A DNA stretch of 64,000 nt, taken from Nocardia cyriacigeorgica. GTDB taxonomy: Bacteria > Actinomycetota > Actinomycetes > Mycobacteriales > Mycobacteriaceae. Every line of letters starts with the position of its first letter. Position 1 is the first letter of the stretch. The notes below the pieces were generated by a model. It worked only from the letters and a program-made list of their open reading frames with translations, searched no databases and was not told the origin of the DNA. Below, piece after piece: positions 15,234 to 24,415 of this stretch. The DNA is taken from assembly GCF_010868145.1 (NCBI RefSeq), contig NZ_JAAGUY010000028.1, positions 1 to 64,000 of the forward strand, in the 5' to 3' direction. The position numbers and the translations under genes were made by a program.

Positions 15234-16459
15234 CGCTCACCTCCCTGCGAAGGCGGCAGCCGATCGGATGGCGTGCCCGGCACGGTGCCCGGCACGGGGG
15301 CACGCTGCTGGTTCTCGCCGCTCAGGATGCCGAACGGCAGGATCAGGGTCGGGGTCTTGACGGCCGCGGTGATCTGGTCGGCGATGATCGTGCAGCGTTC
15401 GAGCAGCGGCCGCATCTGTTTGCCGATCGCCTCGAACTTCGGATCGCCTGGCATGAGCTTGCTCAGATCGAGCATCCGGCAGATCGCGCCGAACGGGTCC
15501 TGCAGATCGGGGAAGTTGGCGCGCATATCGAGCGTGCCGGATTCGCCGTTGTGGATATTGATCAGGTTGCTCAAGGCCACCGGCAGCACCGGCAACGCTT
15601 CCGCCAGCGCGTCACGCTGGTCGGCGAGGGTTTGGGTGAGGGTGATCAGCGAGTCGGCATTGCCCTGGATCAGCTGCCGGTTCGCGTCGATGAACCTGGC
15701 CACATCGCCGAGCGCGATCGACAGCAGTTCCAGCGCATTACCGAGGTTCTGCCGTTCACCGGCCAGAAACGACGACAGGTCCGCGAGCTGGGTGTTGAAC
15801 TGACGCACCTGCTGGTCGTTGCGGGCAAGCATCGTGATGAACGATTGCAGGTTCTTGACCGTGTCGAAGATGTCGCCGCGCGAATCCGACAGCGTGCGTG
15901 CCGCCGCCGACAGTTCGGTGATGCCATCGGCGATCGCGGCGCCATTGCCCGCCAGATTCTGCGCCGAGGTCTGCACCAGCTGATCGAGTGCACCGTCGGC
16001 ATTGGCGCCCTCAGGGCCGAGGGCCCGCGATAGTTCGGTGATACTGCGATAGAGCTGATCCACTTCGATCGGCGTCACCGTCCGGTCGCGCGGGATCGTC
16101 GCGGTGCGCTCCATTTTCGGTCCGCCCCGGTAGACGGGTGTGAGCTGGATGTAGCGGTCCGACACGATCGACGGGGTGATCTGCGCGGCCCGTGCGTCGG
16201 CGGGAATGTCGTAGGAACGGTCGACGCTCATGACGATCTTCACCTGATCGCCCATCGGCTCGACCGAATCCACCGACCCCACCGGAACACCGAGGACCCG
16301 CACATCCGAACCCTCGTAGATGCCCACCGAGCGGTCGAAGTAGGCAGTGATCGTCGTGGTGTTCAGCCGGTCGAACAACCACCACAGCGCCCCGCCCGCG
16401 ACCAGCGCGATCACCACGGCCAGCGCGATCGCGATCTTGCTGCCACGTCGCATCGCCAT
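15230..16459 (-). CDS. Mce-family protein (MceD type)
   Basis: This 409-residue protein has a signal-anchor helix (IAIALAVVIALVAGGALWWL), a Mce domain (ITAYFDRSVGIYEGSDVRVL, then GVPVGSVDSVEPMGD) and a long helical region. A Pro-rich tail follows (RAPVPGTVPGTPSDRLPPSQ). ATG at 16459 shares one base with the mceC stop; in-frame sequence further upstream is antisense-like and has no site. Position D in the cassette. Confidence 0.92.
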   Translation of the reverse strand: MAMRRGSKIAIALAVVIALVAGGALWWLFDRLNTTTITAYFDRSVGIYEGSDVRVLGVPVGSVDSVEPMGDQVKIVMSVDRSYDIPADARAAQITPSIVSDRYIQLTPVYRGGPKMERTATIPRDRTVTPIEVDQLYRSITELSRALGPEGANADGALDQLVQTSAQNLAGNGAAIADGITELSAAARTLSDSRGDIFDTVKNLQSFITMLARNDQQVRQFNTQLADLSSFLAGERQNLGNALELLSIALGDVARFIDANRQLIQGNADSLITLTQTLADQRDALAEALPVLPVALSNLINIHNGESGTLDMRANFPDLQDPFGAICRMLDLSKLMPGDPKFEAIGKQMRPLLERCTIIADQITAAVKTPTLILPFGILSGENQQRAPVPGTVPGTPSDRLPPSQGGER

Positions 16460-17469
16460 CAGTTGCCTCCCAGCGTGCGCACCGGCGGCCGATAACCGGG
16501 AATCTCCGGCAGACCCGGCGGCGTGACGTTGACGATGACCGCGTCGAACCATCGTCCCGTGCCGAGCACATTCGCGTACACCCCGTAGAACGGTGCCGCG
16601 AGTTCCAGCGTCGTGGCGATGTTCTGCTGATTGGCATTGAGCAGGTCGATCGCGGCTTGCAGATTCGTCAGCGCCGGACCGATCTGTTTCTCGTTATCGG
16701 CCACCAGCGCACTCAGCTCGGTCGATACCGTCTGCGCGCCGGCCAGCAGCTGCGAGATGGACTGCTGGCGGATATTGAGTTCGGCGAACAGCTGACCGGC
16801 CGAGGTGAGCAGACGCTCGAATTCGGCATTGCGATCGGCCAGCACCTGGGTGGTCTTCGCGGTCGCGGCGAACAGTTTGCGCAGTTCGTCGTCGCGTTTG
16901 GCCACGGTGTTCGACAGCCTGGTGACCCCGTCGATGGCACTGCGAATATGCGGCGGCGTGGCGGTGAACGCGTCCGAGAGCACCCGCATCGAGGTGGCCA
17001 GCTGGGTGGTATCGATATCGTCGAGGGTGCGCGCGGCATCGCTGAAGGCGTCGATCACGTCGTAGGGAGACACGGTGCGCGACAACGGGATCGGCTCACT
17101 GGGATCGGCCACCCGCGAACCCTGCGGATCCAACGCCAGATACTTCTGCCCGAGCAGCGTTTTGATCTGGATGGAGGCGGTGGTTTCGTCGCCGATCCAG
17201 GTGTCCCTGGTGCGGAAGTCGACCAGCACCCGGTCACCGTCGAGCCGCACGCCCGATACCGAACCGACCTTCACTCCGGCGACCCGCACTTCGTTACCGC
17301 GTGTGAGGCCTGCGGCTTCGGAGAATTCGGCCGAGTAGGAGATGCCTGCGCCGATGATCGGCAGCCGGTCGAGGAAGAACGCCGACATCGTCACCAGCAG
17401 CACCATCACCAGGCCGAGCACGCCGATAAAGGCGGGGCTGCGTGTGCCGAGCAATACCCGGTCGTCCAT
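16459..17469 (-). CDS. Mce-family protein (MceC type)
   Basis: The product has 336 residues, from ATG at 17469 (MDDRVLLGTRSPAFIGVLGL), overlapping the mceB stop by one base. It has an N-terminal membrane anchor, a Mce domain (YSAEFSEAAGLTRGNEVRVA, then GVKVGSVSGVRLDGD) and a helical C-terminal region. It is shorter than its neighbours, as is common for C subunits. Role as for the other subunits: lipid passage across the envelope. Confidence 0.92.
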   Translation of the reverse strand: MDDRVLLGTRSPAFIGVLGLVMVLLVTMSAFFLDRLPIIGAGISYSAEFSEAAGLTRGNEVRVAGVKVGSVSGVRLDGDRVLVDFRTRDTWIGDETTASIQIKTLLGQKYLALDPQGSRVADPSEPIPLSRTVSPYDVIDAFSDAARTLDDIDTTQLATSMRVLSDAFTATPPHIRSAIDGVTRLSNTVAKRDDELRKLFAATAKTTQVLADRNAEFERLLTSAGQLFAELNIRQQSISQLLAGAQTVSTELSALVADNEKQIGPALTNLQAAIDLLNANQQNIATTLELAAPFYGVYANVLGTGRWFDAVIVNVTPPGLPEIPGYRPPVRTLGGN

Positions 17470-18548
17470 CAGCGGCCCCCTTCCCCATGACAGCGCGGGG
17501 CGGCATTGGTGTAGAGCGGCTGATTGATCGTCGGCATCCCGGCGGGCAGATTCAGCTGAGGGGCGTCGGGGACACCCGGCCCGGCCACGATGTCGATGCC
17601 GCACAGATAGAACTGGAACCAGGAACCGTAACTGCCGACACGGCCGAGCTTTTCCATCTTGATGGGCAGATTCACCAGCGCCTGGTTCACCTCGTCGCTG
17701 CGTTCATCGATGACGCCGGTCAGCTGACTCAACCCGGCGATGGTGCCTTGTAACGACGGACGGGTCGGCACCAGCAGTTCCGAGGTGGCGGTGGCGACGT
17801 CACCGAGCGAGGTGACCGCGTTACCGATGATGTCGCGTTGGGCGGCAAGGCCGTCGATCAGCGCCGCGGTATTGACGATGAGCTGGTCGAATTGATCCTC
17901 GCGCGCGTTGATCGTGTCGAGCACCTCGGTCAGGTCCCGGACCAGCTCCCCGATGACCGCGTCCTTGTCGGCGATCTTGTTGGTCAGGTTCGCGGTGCTG
18001 GCAACCAGGTCTGCCACGGTGCCCTGCTCACCCTGGAAGACCTGGATGATCTCGTAGGACAGCTTGTTGACGTCCTCGGGCTGCAATGTACGGAACAGCG
18101 GCCGGAACCCGTCGAACAAGGTGGTCAGATTCAATGCGGGCCGGGTGCGCTCCAGCGGGATCGTGGCGCCCTCGTTGAGCTTGCGCCCCTGTTCGCCGGG
18201 GCCGCGTTCGAGCTCGATATAACGTTGCCCGACCAGATTGCGGAACCGGATGGTCGCGGTGACCGACGCGGGCAGCCATTCCCGATCGGTGAGCTCGAAC
18301 TTCACCTCGGCCAGGCGCCGGTCCACGATCGAGATGCCGGTTACCTTGCCGACGCGCACACCGGCGATCCGGATCTCATCACCCGGATTGAGCGAGGTGA
18401 CATCGGTGAAGCGGGCTTTGAACAGCGTCCCGCCGCCGGTGTAATTGGCGATCGACAGCCCGAGAAACGTCGTCGCGAGCAGGGTCACCACCACGAAGAT
18501 CACCAGTTTGGTGAGCGGACCACCCAGGCCGCGCAGCTTCGCCTTCAT
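17469..18548 (-). CDS. Mce-family protein (MceB type)
   Basis: The protein has 359 residues from ATG at 18548 (MKAKLRGLGGPLTKLVIFVV), overlapping mceA by 4 nt. It carries an N-terminal anchor, a Mce domain (FKARFTDVTSLNPGDEIRIA, then GVRVGKVTGISIVDRR) and a helical part. The C terminus (YLCGIDIVAGPGVPDAPQLN) is typical of B subunits. Confidence 0.92.
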   Translation of the reverse strand: MKAKLRGLGGPLTKLVIFVVVTLLATTFLGLSIANYTGGGTLFKARFTDVTSLNPGDEIRIAGVRVGKVTGISIVDRRLAEVKFELTDREWLPASVTATIRFRNLVGQRYIELERGPGEQGRKLNEGATIPLERTRPALNLTTLFDGFRPLFRTLQPEDVNKLSYEIIQVFQGEQGTVADLVASTANLTNKIADKDAVIGELVRDLTEVLDTINAREDQFDQLIVNTAALIDGLAAQRDIIGNAVTSLGDVATATSELLVPTRPSLQGTIAGLSQLTGVIDERSDEVNQALVNLPIKMEKLGRVGSYGSWFQFYLCGIDIVAGPGVPDAPQLNLPAGMPTINQPLYTNAAPRCHGEGGR

Positions 18549-19897
18549 CGCACACTCACCTCGCTGCCGCGGAAGGCGGGTGCGGCGATCCTGGTCACCC
18601 AACCCGGCACCTGATCCGGCGAAACCCCTTGCACGGCACCGTAGATCGCGCCGAGGGCATGCTGTTCACCCGGCGAGCCGGCGAGGGTCGGGGTATTGCC
18701 CGCGGGGAAGACACCGAACTGCGGCGCTTGCATGGCGCCGATCTGCTGATCGCCCGGATTACGGCTCGGCACCTGATAGGAGCCGTCATTGTTCGGCCCG
18801 CCCGGATACTGCCCGGCATCCACACCCAGCGGAAACTCCGGGAAACAGGAAGGACCGCGGGTATCGAGCCAGCGCGGTTCGTCTTGATTTGGCAGGTAGC
18901 GACCGCGGGTGTTGATCAGCTCGATCGTCACCCTTGAGCCGGGGCGGTCGGTGCCCATACCCATGATCTGGTCGATGCGCGGACGCATCTCGGCGAAGTT
19001 GGCCAGCGCGCAGACGTAGGTCGGCGAATAGGTGGCCAGCAGTTCCAGTGCCGGGCGGGCGTCGGCGGCGATATCGATGATGTTGTCGTGGTTGGCGATC
19101 AGGAAGTCGGCGGTCGCCGCCGAGGTCGGCGTCAGGGTGGCAAGCAACACGTCGATATCGGTGCGGCGCTGCACAATCGTCGCGTTCGTGGTGCGCAGGT
19201 TGTCCAGGGCGTCGATCAGCTGCGGTGCGGCGTCTGCGTAGGTGACCGCGGTTTCGGCCAGACTGCGCAGGCCCTCGCGCAGCTCGGGCAGCACCGCATT
19301 GACGTCGGTCAAGATGACATCGAGCCGATCGAGCGTCGCACCGAGCCCCTCACCCTGGCCGGACAGCGCTTGCGACAGCGCGCCGAGTGTGGCTGCCAGA
19401 TCCTGCGGCGGAATCGCCTGCAACAGTGGCAGCAGATCGTCGAGCAGCTGGCTCACCTCGATCGCATTGCCGCTGGCGTCCTGATGCAACGTCACCCCGG
19501 AGGTCAGATGCTCCGGGCTCGGATCCTGCGGGATGACCAGATCCACATAGCGTTCACCGAACAGGGTCTTCGGCAACAACCTGGCAGTGGTGTTGACCGG
19601 GATCTGCTCGGCGCGATCCGGATCAATGGCCAGCTCGAGGGTGACCTCACCGCCCTCGGCGCGGCTGGACCGTACCTCGCCGACGTTGACTCCGCGCGCC
19701 TTCACATCGGCGTTCTTGGTGAGCGAGTTGCCGACGCTGTCGGTGATCAGACGGACATCGACAGAGTTCACGAACGTCTTGTTGTAAATGGCCACAGTCG
19801 TCCAGAGGAACAGCGCCACCAGCACGAAGAACGCGATACCGAGCAGTCTGTTCCTGACCTTGGCCGTCGACCGCCACCACTGCACCCGGCTGCTCAT
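18545..19897 (-). CDS. Mce-family protein (MceA type)
   Basis: This first Mce subunit of the cassette has 450 residues. It shows a signal-anchor helix (LLGIAFFVLVALFLWTTVAI), a Mce domain (VDVRLITDSVGNSLTKNADV, then KARGVNVGEV) and a long helical region rich in Asp/Leu repeats. A C-terminal domain with YLPNQDEPRWLDTRGPSCFP and a Gly/Pro-rich end follows, as in other A subunits. ATG at 19897 overlaps the yrbEB stop by 4 nt. The substrate cannot be assigned from sequence: cholesterol, fatty acids or mycolic acids are all possible. Confidence 0.93.
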   Translation of the reverse strand: MSSRVQWWRSTAKVRNRLLGIAFFVLVALFLWTTVAIYNKTFVNSVDVRLITDSVGNSLTKNADVKARGVNVGEVRSSRAEGGEVTLELAIDPDRAEQIPVNTTARLLPKTLFGERYVDLVIPQDPSPEHLTSGVTLHQDASGNAIEVSQLLDDLLPLLQAIPPQDLAATLGALSQALSGQGEGLGATLDRLDVILTDVNAVLPELREGLRSLAETAVTYADAAPQLIDALDNLRTTNATIVQRRTDIDVLLATLTPTSAATADFLIANHDNIIDIAADARPALELLATYSPTYVCALANFAEMRPRIDQIMGMGTDRPGSRVTIELINTRGRYLPNQDEPRWLDTRGPSCFPEFPLGVDAGQYPGGPNNDGSYQVPSRNPGDQQIGAMQAPQFGVFPAGNTPTLAGSPGEQHALGAIYGAVQGVSPDQVPGWVTRIAAPAFRGSEVSVR

Positions 19898-20760
19898 CCC
19901 GCCACCCGCACCGTCGTCGTGGTGCCCCAGATCGCCAGACTGAGGAAGAAGTCCAGCACATTGACCAGCACGATCGCGGCGCGGACCGCCCGCCCGACCG
20001 CGACGCCCACTCCAGCGGGACCGCCGGTGGCGTGGAAGCCGTAATAGCAGTGCACCATGATGATCACGAACGCGAACACCAGCACCTTGAGGAACGAATA
20101 CAGCACGTCCTCGGGTGGCAGAAATAGCCCGAAATAGTGGTCATAGGACCCGCTGGACTGGCCGTTGAACCAGATGCTGATCATCCGCGAGGCCAGGAAC
20201 GTCCCGAGCAGGCCGACGACATAGAGCGGAATGACGGCGAGGAATCCCGCGATCACCCTGGTCGTCACCAGGAACGGCACCCCGGGGACCGCCATGACTT
20301 CCAGCGCGTCGATCTCCTCGGATATACGCATGGCGCCCAGTTGGGCGGTGAAACCACAGCCCACTGTCGCCGACAACGCCAGTGCGGCAACCAGCGGCGC
20401 AATTTCCCTGGTGTTGATATAGGCGGTGAGAAATCCGGTCAGTACCGAACTTCCGAGCGAATCGAGCGCCTTGAAGCCCTGCAGCCCCACCACCACACCG
20501 ACCGAACCGGACATGAACACGATGACGCCGATGGTCCCGCCGATCACCGCGAGCGCACCGCTGCCGAAGGTCACCTCGGCCAGCAGGCGCATGACCTCCT
20601 TGCGATAGTGCACCGCGGTCCGCGGAATCCATGCGATGGCACGGGAGTAGAACGACATCTGCTCGCCCGCGCGATCGATGACATTCAGTGGCGCACGTGC
20701 GAAATCCCCGGCCCGGCGGGCCGTCTTGGCAAGGGCTGGATTCCGGTAGCGGACAGCCAC
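19894..20760 (-). CDS. yrbEB: MlaE/YrbE-family ABC permease, second copy
   Basis: The protein has 288 residues with about five to six membrane segments and the YrbE coupling motif EEIDALEVMAVPGVPFLVTT. YrbE proteins form the membrane pore that receives lipid from the Mce channel and couple to the ATPase. GTG at 20760 lies 3 nt after the yrbEA stop, and the stop overlaps the mceA start. The N terminus is longer than that of YrbEA, as usual for the B partner. Confidence 0.93.
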   Translation of the reverse strand: MAVRYRNPALAKTARRAGDFARAPLNVIDRAGEQMSFYSRAIAWIPRTAVHYRKEVMRLLAEVTFGSGALAVIGGTIGVIVFMSGSVGVVVGLQGFKALDSLGSSVLTGFLTAYINTREIAPLVAALALSATVGCGFTAQLGAMRISEEIDALEVMAVPGVPFLVTTRVIAGFLAVIPLYVVGLLGTFLASRMISIWFNGQSSGSYDHYFGLFLPPEDVLYSFLKVLVFAFVIIMVHCYYGFHATGGPAGVGVAVGRAVRAAIVLVNVLDFFLSLAIWGTTTTVRVAG

Positions 20761-20763
20761 CGG

Positions 20764-21558
20764 TCAGGAACCCTTTGCGGGAACAATCTGCAGATAGATC
20801 AAGGTAAGGACCAGGTTCACGAAGAAAAGCACCAGGAACGTGATCACCACTGATTGGTTCACCGCGTCGCCGACTCCTTTCGGCCCCCCACTCGGATGTA
20901 GCCCCTTGTACGCGGCGATCACGCCGGCGATAAGCCCGAAAACAGCTGCTTTGATCTCGCCGATCCACAAATCGGGCAGCTGCGCCAGCGCCGAGAACGA
21001 CGCGAGATAGGCGCCCGGTGTACCACCCTGCAACAAGACATTGAAGAAATAGCCACCAGCAATGCCGACCACCGACACCAGGCCGTTGAGCAATAACGCG
21101 ACCAGCATCATGCCGAGCACGCGCGGCACAACCAGCTTCTGCACCGGGTCGACGCCGAGCACCTCCAACGCGTCGATCTCTTCCCTGATGGTGCGCGAAC
21201 CGAGGTCGGCGGCCACCGCCGAACCGGCGGCTCCCGCGATGATCAACGCCGTCACCACCGGCGCCGCCTGCTGGACGGTCGCGAGCACACTCGTGGCACC
21301 GGTGAACGATTCGGCGCCCAGCTGTTTGATCAGCGAACCGGTTTGCAGCGCAACGACCGCGCCGAACGGAATGGCTACCAGTGCGCTCGGCAGAATCGAG
21401 ACACTGGCAATGAACCATGATTGCTCGATGAACTCACGCCATTGAAACGGCCGGCGAAAGACCTTGCGCGCCACATCGAGAAACAACGCGAAGATCTTCC
21501 CGGCCTGAGCGAACCCTGACTCGACCGGAGTCCGTAAACGCTCATGCGTTGGGTTCAC
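20764..21558 (-). CDS. yrbEA: MlaE/YrbE-family ABC permease, first copy
   Basis: The 264-residue product carries the motif REEIDALEVLGVDPVQKLVV and several transmembrane helices. It opens the cassette. GTG at 21558 has no Shine-Dalgarno sequence; TAACAT on the minus strand (21567-21572) ends 8 nt before it, suggesting a near-leaderless start and a promoter separate from mceG. It pairs with YrbEB as the permease. Confidence 0.92.
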   Translation of the reverse strand: MNPTHERLRTPVESGFAQAGKIFALFLDVARKVFRRPFQWREFIEQSWFIASVSILPSALVAIPFGAVVALQTGSLIKQLGAESFTGATSVLATVQQAAPVVTALIIAGAAGSAVAADLGSRTIREEIDALEVLGVDPVQKLVVPRVLGMMLVALLLNGLVSVVGIAGGYFFNVLLQGGTPGAYLASFSALAQLPDLWIGEIKAAVFGLIAGVIAAYKGLHPSGGPKGVGDAVNQSVVITFLVLFFVNLVLTLIYLQIVPAKGS

Positions 21559-21646
21559 GATCGCAGATGTTACCTGCGTTACACCCGCGGACGGTCATGC
21601 ATAACAGCCGTGTCGCCGGGTTTATCGACATCGTGCGCCGAAAATG

Positions 21647-21680
21647 CGAATACCGCGCCGGTGATCCGGCGCGGTATTCG
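21647..21680 (-). terminator. mceG terminator
   Basis: A perfect 15-bp inverted repeat (21647-21661 and 21666-21680, loop TGAT) lies directly after the mceG stop and before yrbEA. It should separate mceG transcription from the mce cassette. Confidence 0.75.
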
Positions 21681-21689
21681 AAGCGGTGA

Positions 21690-22763
21690 TTACGCGTTGG
21701 GCGTTTGGTGGTGCGGCACCGTGGCCTCGTAGGCGCCGCCCTGCGCGAGCTCGGCGGTGTTGTACGACATCACCTGGGTGTCGTCGTTCTCCTCCAGCGA
21801 CTGCTGGATGGCGACCTGCGCGGCGTGCGGCAGGGTGTGCATGATCTCGCGCACCCGCTGCTTCCGGCGATGCACCGCCTGACGCACCGGCATGCCCGGG
21901 GTGGCCTTCATCTGCGGGATGATGCCCTCGATCTCCTCGGCGCCACCGTGGTGGTGACCGGCGTCGACCATGGCCTGCTCGCGGGCCATCTGCGCCTCGT
22001 CCTTTTCCTCGGACATACCGATCGGACCGATCATCCGGCCGTTGAGGAACTGCTTGACCACCGGCTCGTCGGAGGTGAGCAGCACCTCACGAGGGCCGAA
22101 CATGACCAGCTGGCGGCGGAACAGCATGCCGATGTTGTCGGGCACTGTGCGGGCCAGGTTGATGTTGTGGGTCACGATGAGGATCGTGGCGTCGATCTGA
22201 GCATTGATGTCGATGAGCAGCTGGCTCAGGTAGGTGGTGCGGACCGGGTCGAGACCGGAGTCCGGCTCGTCGACGAGGATGATCTGCGGGTCGAGCACCA
22301 GCGCGCGCGCCAAACCGGCACGTTTGCGCATACCACCGGAGATTTCGCCGGGGAGCTTGAACTCCGCACCGAGGAGACCCACCATCTCCATCTTCTCCAT
22401 GACGATATTCTTGATCTCCGACTCCGACTTCTTCGTGTGCTCACGCAACGGGAAGGCGACGTTGTCGAACAGATGCATGGAGCCGAACAGCGCGCCGTCC
22501 TGGAACAGGACGCCGAACAGCTTGCGGATCTCGTAGAGCTCCTTGTTGGAGCAGGTGGTGATATCGGTGCCGTCGATGTAAATCGAGCCACGCTCGGGGC
22601 GCAGCAGACCGATCAGCGACTTCAGAAAGACGGACTTACCGGTACCAGAGGGGCCGAGCAGCGCACTGACCTCCCCGGACGGCAGGGTGATCGAAACGTC
22701 CTGCCAAATCCGCTGGGAACCAAAGGACTTGGTAATGCCTTCGGTCCTGACCTCGACGCCCAC
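21690..22763 (-). CDS. mceG: Mce system ATP-binding protein (MceG/Mkl)
   Basis: This 357-residue ABC ATPase has Walker A GPSGTGKS at 37-44, signature SGGMRKRAGLARAL, Walker B ILVDEPDSGLDP and switch VTHN. A ~100-residue C-terminal extension (RMIGPIGMSEEKDEAQMARE onward) is characteristic of MceG/Mkl. GTG at 22763 is preferred because GGAGG lies 5 nt upstream and the start (VGVEVRTEG) aligns with the mycobacterial MGVSIEV. In mycobacteria one MceG energises all Mce importers. It lies between rplL and the mce cassette on the same strand, but a terminator separates it from the cassette. Confidence 0.95.
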   Translation of the reverse strand: MGVEVRTEGITKSFGSQRIWQDVSITLPSGEVSALLGPSGTGKSVFLKSLIGLLRPERGSIYIDGTDITTCSNKELYEIRKLFGVLFQDGALFGSMHLFDNVAFPLREHTKKSESEIKNIVMEKMEMVGLLGAEFKLPGEISGGMRKRAGLARALVLDPQIILVDEPDSGLDPVRTTYLSQLLIDINAQIDATILIVTHNINLARTVPDNIGMLFRRQLVMFGPREVLLTSDEPVVKQFLNGRMIGPIGMSEEKDEAQMAREQAMVDAGHHHGGAEEIEGIIPQMKATPGMPVRQAVHRRKQRVREIMHTLPHAAQVAIQQSLEENDDTQVMSYNTAELAQGGAYEATVPHHQTPNA

Positions 22764-22948
22764 GCCAACCTCCACATTTCTCAGCGAGCCGCCCCACCGG
22801 CGAACCGCGTTTGCTCGACATCGCGGTGTGTCACGTCACAGTGGGTGCGGTCACTCTATCGCATGGGCATGTCGCCGCACACCCCAACCTGACCGAAGAG
22901 TAACCCCCGAACGGTCCCGTTATTCGCACGAACCCGACATCCTGCCGG

Positions 22949-22989
22949 AAAAAAACGAACGGGCGGCCCCTGAAAAGGGACCGCCCGTT
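22949..22989 (-). terminator. Intrinsic terminator of rplJL
   Basis: Read on the minus strand, a 14-bp stem (arms 22958-22971 and 22976-22989, one G-U pair, loop of 4) is followed by a run of seven U (22949-22955). It lies just after the rplL stop. A true U-tract is unusual in this GC-rich window. Confidence 0.85.
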
Positions 22990-23008
22990 ACGGCGTTTCG
23001 CTCGGAAA

Positions 23009-23389
23009 TTACTTGACCGAGACCGAGGCGCCGGCCGCTTCCAGCTTCTCCTTGGCGGCGTCGGCGGCGTCCTTGGCGACCTTCTCCAGGATCGGCTTCG
23101 GGGCACCCTCGACCAGGTCCTTGGCTTCCTTCAGGCCCAGGCCGGAGACGATCTCGCGGACCACCTTGATGACCTGGATCTTCTTGTCGCCGGCACCCTC
23201 GAGGATGACGTCGAACTCGTCCTGCTCCTCGGCAGCCTCGGCCGGAGCAGCGGCACCACCGACGGCGGCGACGGCGACCGGAGCAGCAGCGGTGACCTCG
23301 AACTTCTCCTCGAACTTCTTGACGAAGTCCGACAGCTCGAGCAGGGTCATGTTGCCGAAGGTCTCGAGCAGTTCGTCAACGTTGGCCAT
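23009..23389 (-). CDS. rplL: 50S ribosomal protein L7/L12
   Basis: The protein has 126 residues. The N-terminal dimerisation domain (MANVDELLETFGNMTLLELS) is followed by an Ala-rich hinge (about 35-55) and a C-terminal factor-binding domain (FDVILEGAGDKKIQVIKVVR). It forms the ribosome stalk on L10 and recruits translation GTPases. AAAGGA precedes the ATG. It follows rplJ by 60 bp in the usual operon. Confidence 0.98.
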   Translation of the reverse strand: MANVDELLETFGNMTLLELSDFVKKFEEKFEVTAAAPVAVAAVGGAAAPAEAAEEQDEFDVILEGAGDKKIQVIKVVREIVSGLGLKEAKDLVEGAPKPILEKVAKDAADAAKEKLEAAGASVSVK

Positions 23390-23449
23390 TGTTGTTTCCT
23401 TTCGGTAGATGATGTCTGGGTTGGGCGAGGATCGCCCGGGTAACGGCGC

Positions 23450-23977
23450 TTATTCGGCGCCTTCGGCCCGCTTCTTGTCCTCCAGCGCGGCGGCCAGGCG
23501 GGCCACCTGCGAAGCAGGAGCATTGAACAGACCGGCAGCCTTGGCCAGGTTGCCCTTCAGCGCACCGGCCAGCTTGGCCAGCAGCACCTCGCGGGTTTCC
23601 AGGTCGGCGATCTTCTCGACCTCGGACACGGACAGCGCGTTGCCATCCATGTAGCCGCCCTTGATGACCAGCGACTTGTGGTCCTTGGCGAAGGTCTTGA
23701 GCGCCTTCGCCGCGTTGACCGGCTCGCCCGTGATGAAGGCGATAGCGGTCGGTCCCACGAACAGGTCGTCAAGGCCCTCGACACCCGCCTCTTCCGCGGC
23801 ACGCTTGACCAGGGTGTTCTTGGCGACGGAGTACGTGGCGTCGGCACCGAGCGCGCGGCGCAGGTCGGTGAGGGCACCGACGGACAGGCCACGGTATTCC
23901 GTGACAACGGTGGCCGTCGAGCTCTTGAACTGCTCAGCGATCTCCGCGACCGCGGTGACCTTCTCGGGTTTTGCCAT
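23450..23977 (-). CDS. rplJ: 50S ribosomal protein L10
   Basis: The 175-residue protein begins MAKPEKVTAVAEIAEQFKSS. It anchors L7/L12 dimers through its C-terminal helix. GAGGAGG lies 6 nt before the ATG. It is preceded by a ~265-nt structured leader (L10 leader) where L10 is expected to bind and repress its own operon. Confidence 0.98.
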   Translation of the reverse strand: MAKPEKVTAVAEIAEQFKSSTATVVTEYRGLSVGALTDLRRALGADATYSVAKNTLVKRAAEEAGVEGLDDLFVGPTAIAFITGEPVNAAKALKTFAKDHKSLVIKGGYMDGNALSVSEVEKIADLETREVLLAKLAGALKGNLAKAAGLFNAPASQVARLAAALEDKKRAEGAE

Positions 23978-24014
23978 ACTTCGCCTCCTCTCTGATGTCG
24001 GTTCGGACCCGAAC

Positions 24015-24242
24015 TACCGACCAGGGGTGGCGACACAACAAACGCCCCGAACGCAGACAGAGCGTTCCGGGGCGCAATAGGATGAACCGATCCGAGCCTT
24101 GGCTCGTAATCGACTCCCAGCCTCGGCTCTCCCTGCGTGGGCCGCCGGCTGCTGCCGGACCTTCGACCGAACCCATGCGGGATCGGCGACCAACGGTCTT
24201 CGGTAGAACGGATTGGGTAGTGATCGAACACGTCGATAACTT
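24015..24242 (-). promoter_or_regulatory. L10 leader (autoregulatory RNA of rplJL)
   Basis: The untranslated region between the promoter at 24249-24277 and rplJ can fold extensively. On the minus strand it contains an L10-leader-like core (CGGCAGCAGCCGGCGGCC, then CGCAGGGAGAGCCGAGG) and a strong hairpin (arms about 24041-24053 and 24062-24075) followed by TTTGTTGT, which could act as an attenuator. The family assignment rests on position and the CGCAGGGAGA element; boundaries are approximate. Confidence 0.6.
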
Positions 24243-24248
24243 CGCTTT

Positions 24249-24277
24249 AGAGTACCGGTAGGTCCGCCATCTGGCAA
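24249..24277 (-). promoter_or_regulatory. rplJL promoter
   Basis: On the minus strand TTGCCA (24272-24277), a 17-bp spacer and TACTCT (24249-24254) form a plausible housekeeping promoter just upstream of the L10 leader. Confidence 0.5.
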
Positions 24278-24415
24278 AACGGGCCCCGGGAACGCCCGAG
24301 GAGGCCGCGATCTCGGCCAGATTCAGTGTCGTACATCACAATTGACGACCAACAGTGAGCGAGATCGCAGCAATTAAGTGTTACGACGGGTAACGGTTAC
24401 TGCTTAGCTGCTGGC

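Noticed and set aside
10942..21558. Long plus-strand frames opposite the mce genes
   Set aside because: All are antisense to overlapping mce genes with clear Mce or MlaE domains and have no initiation signals.
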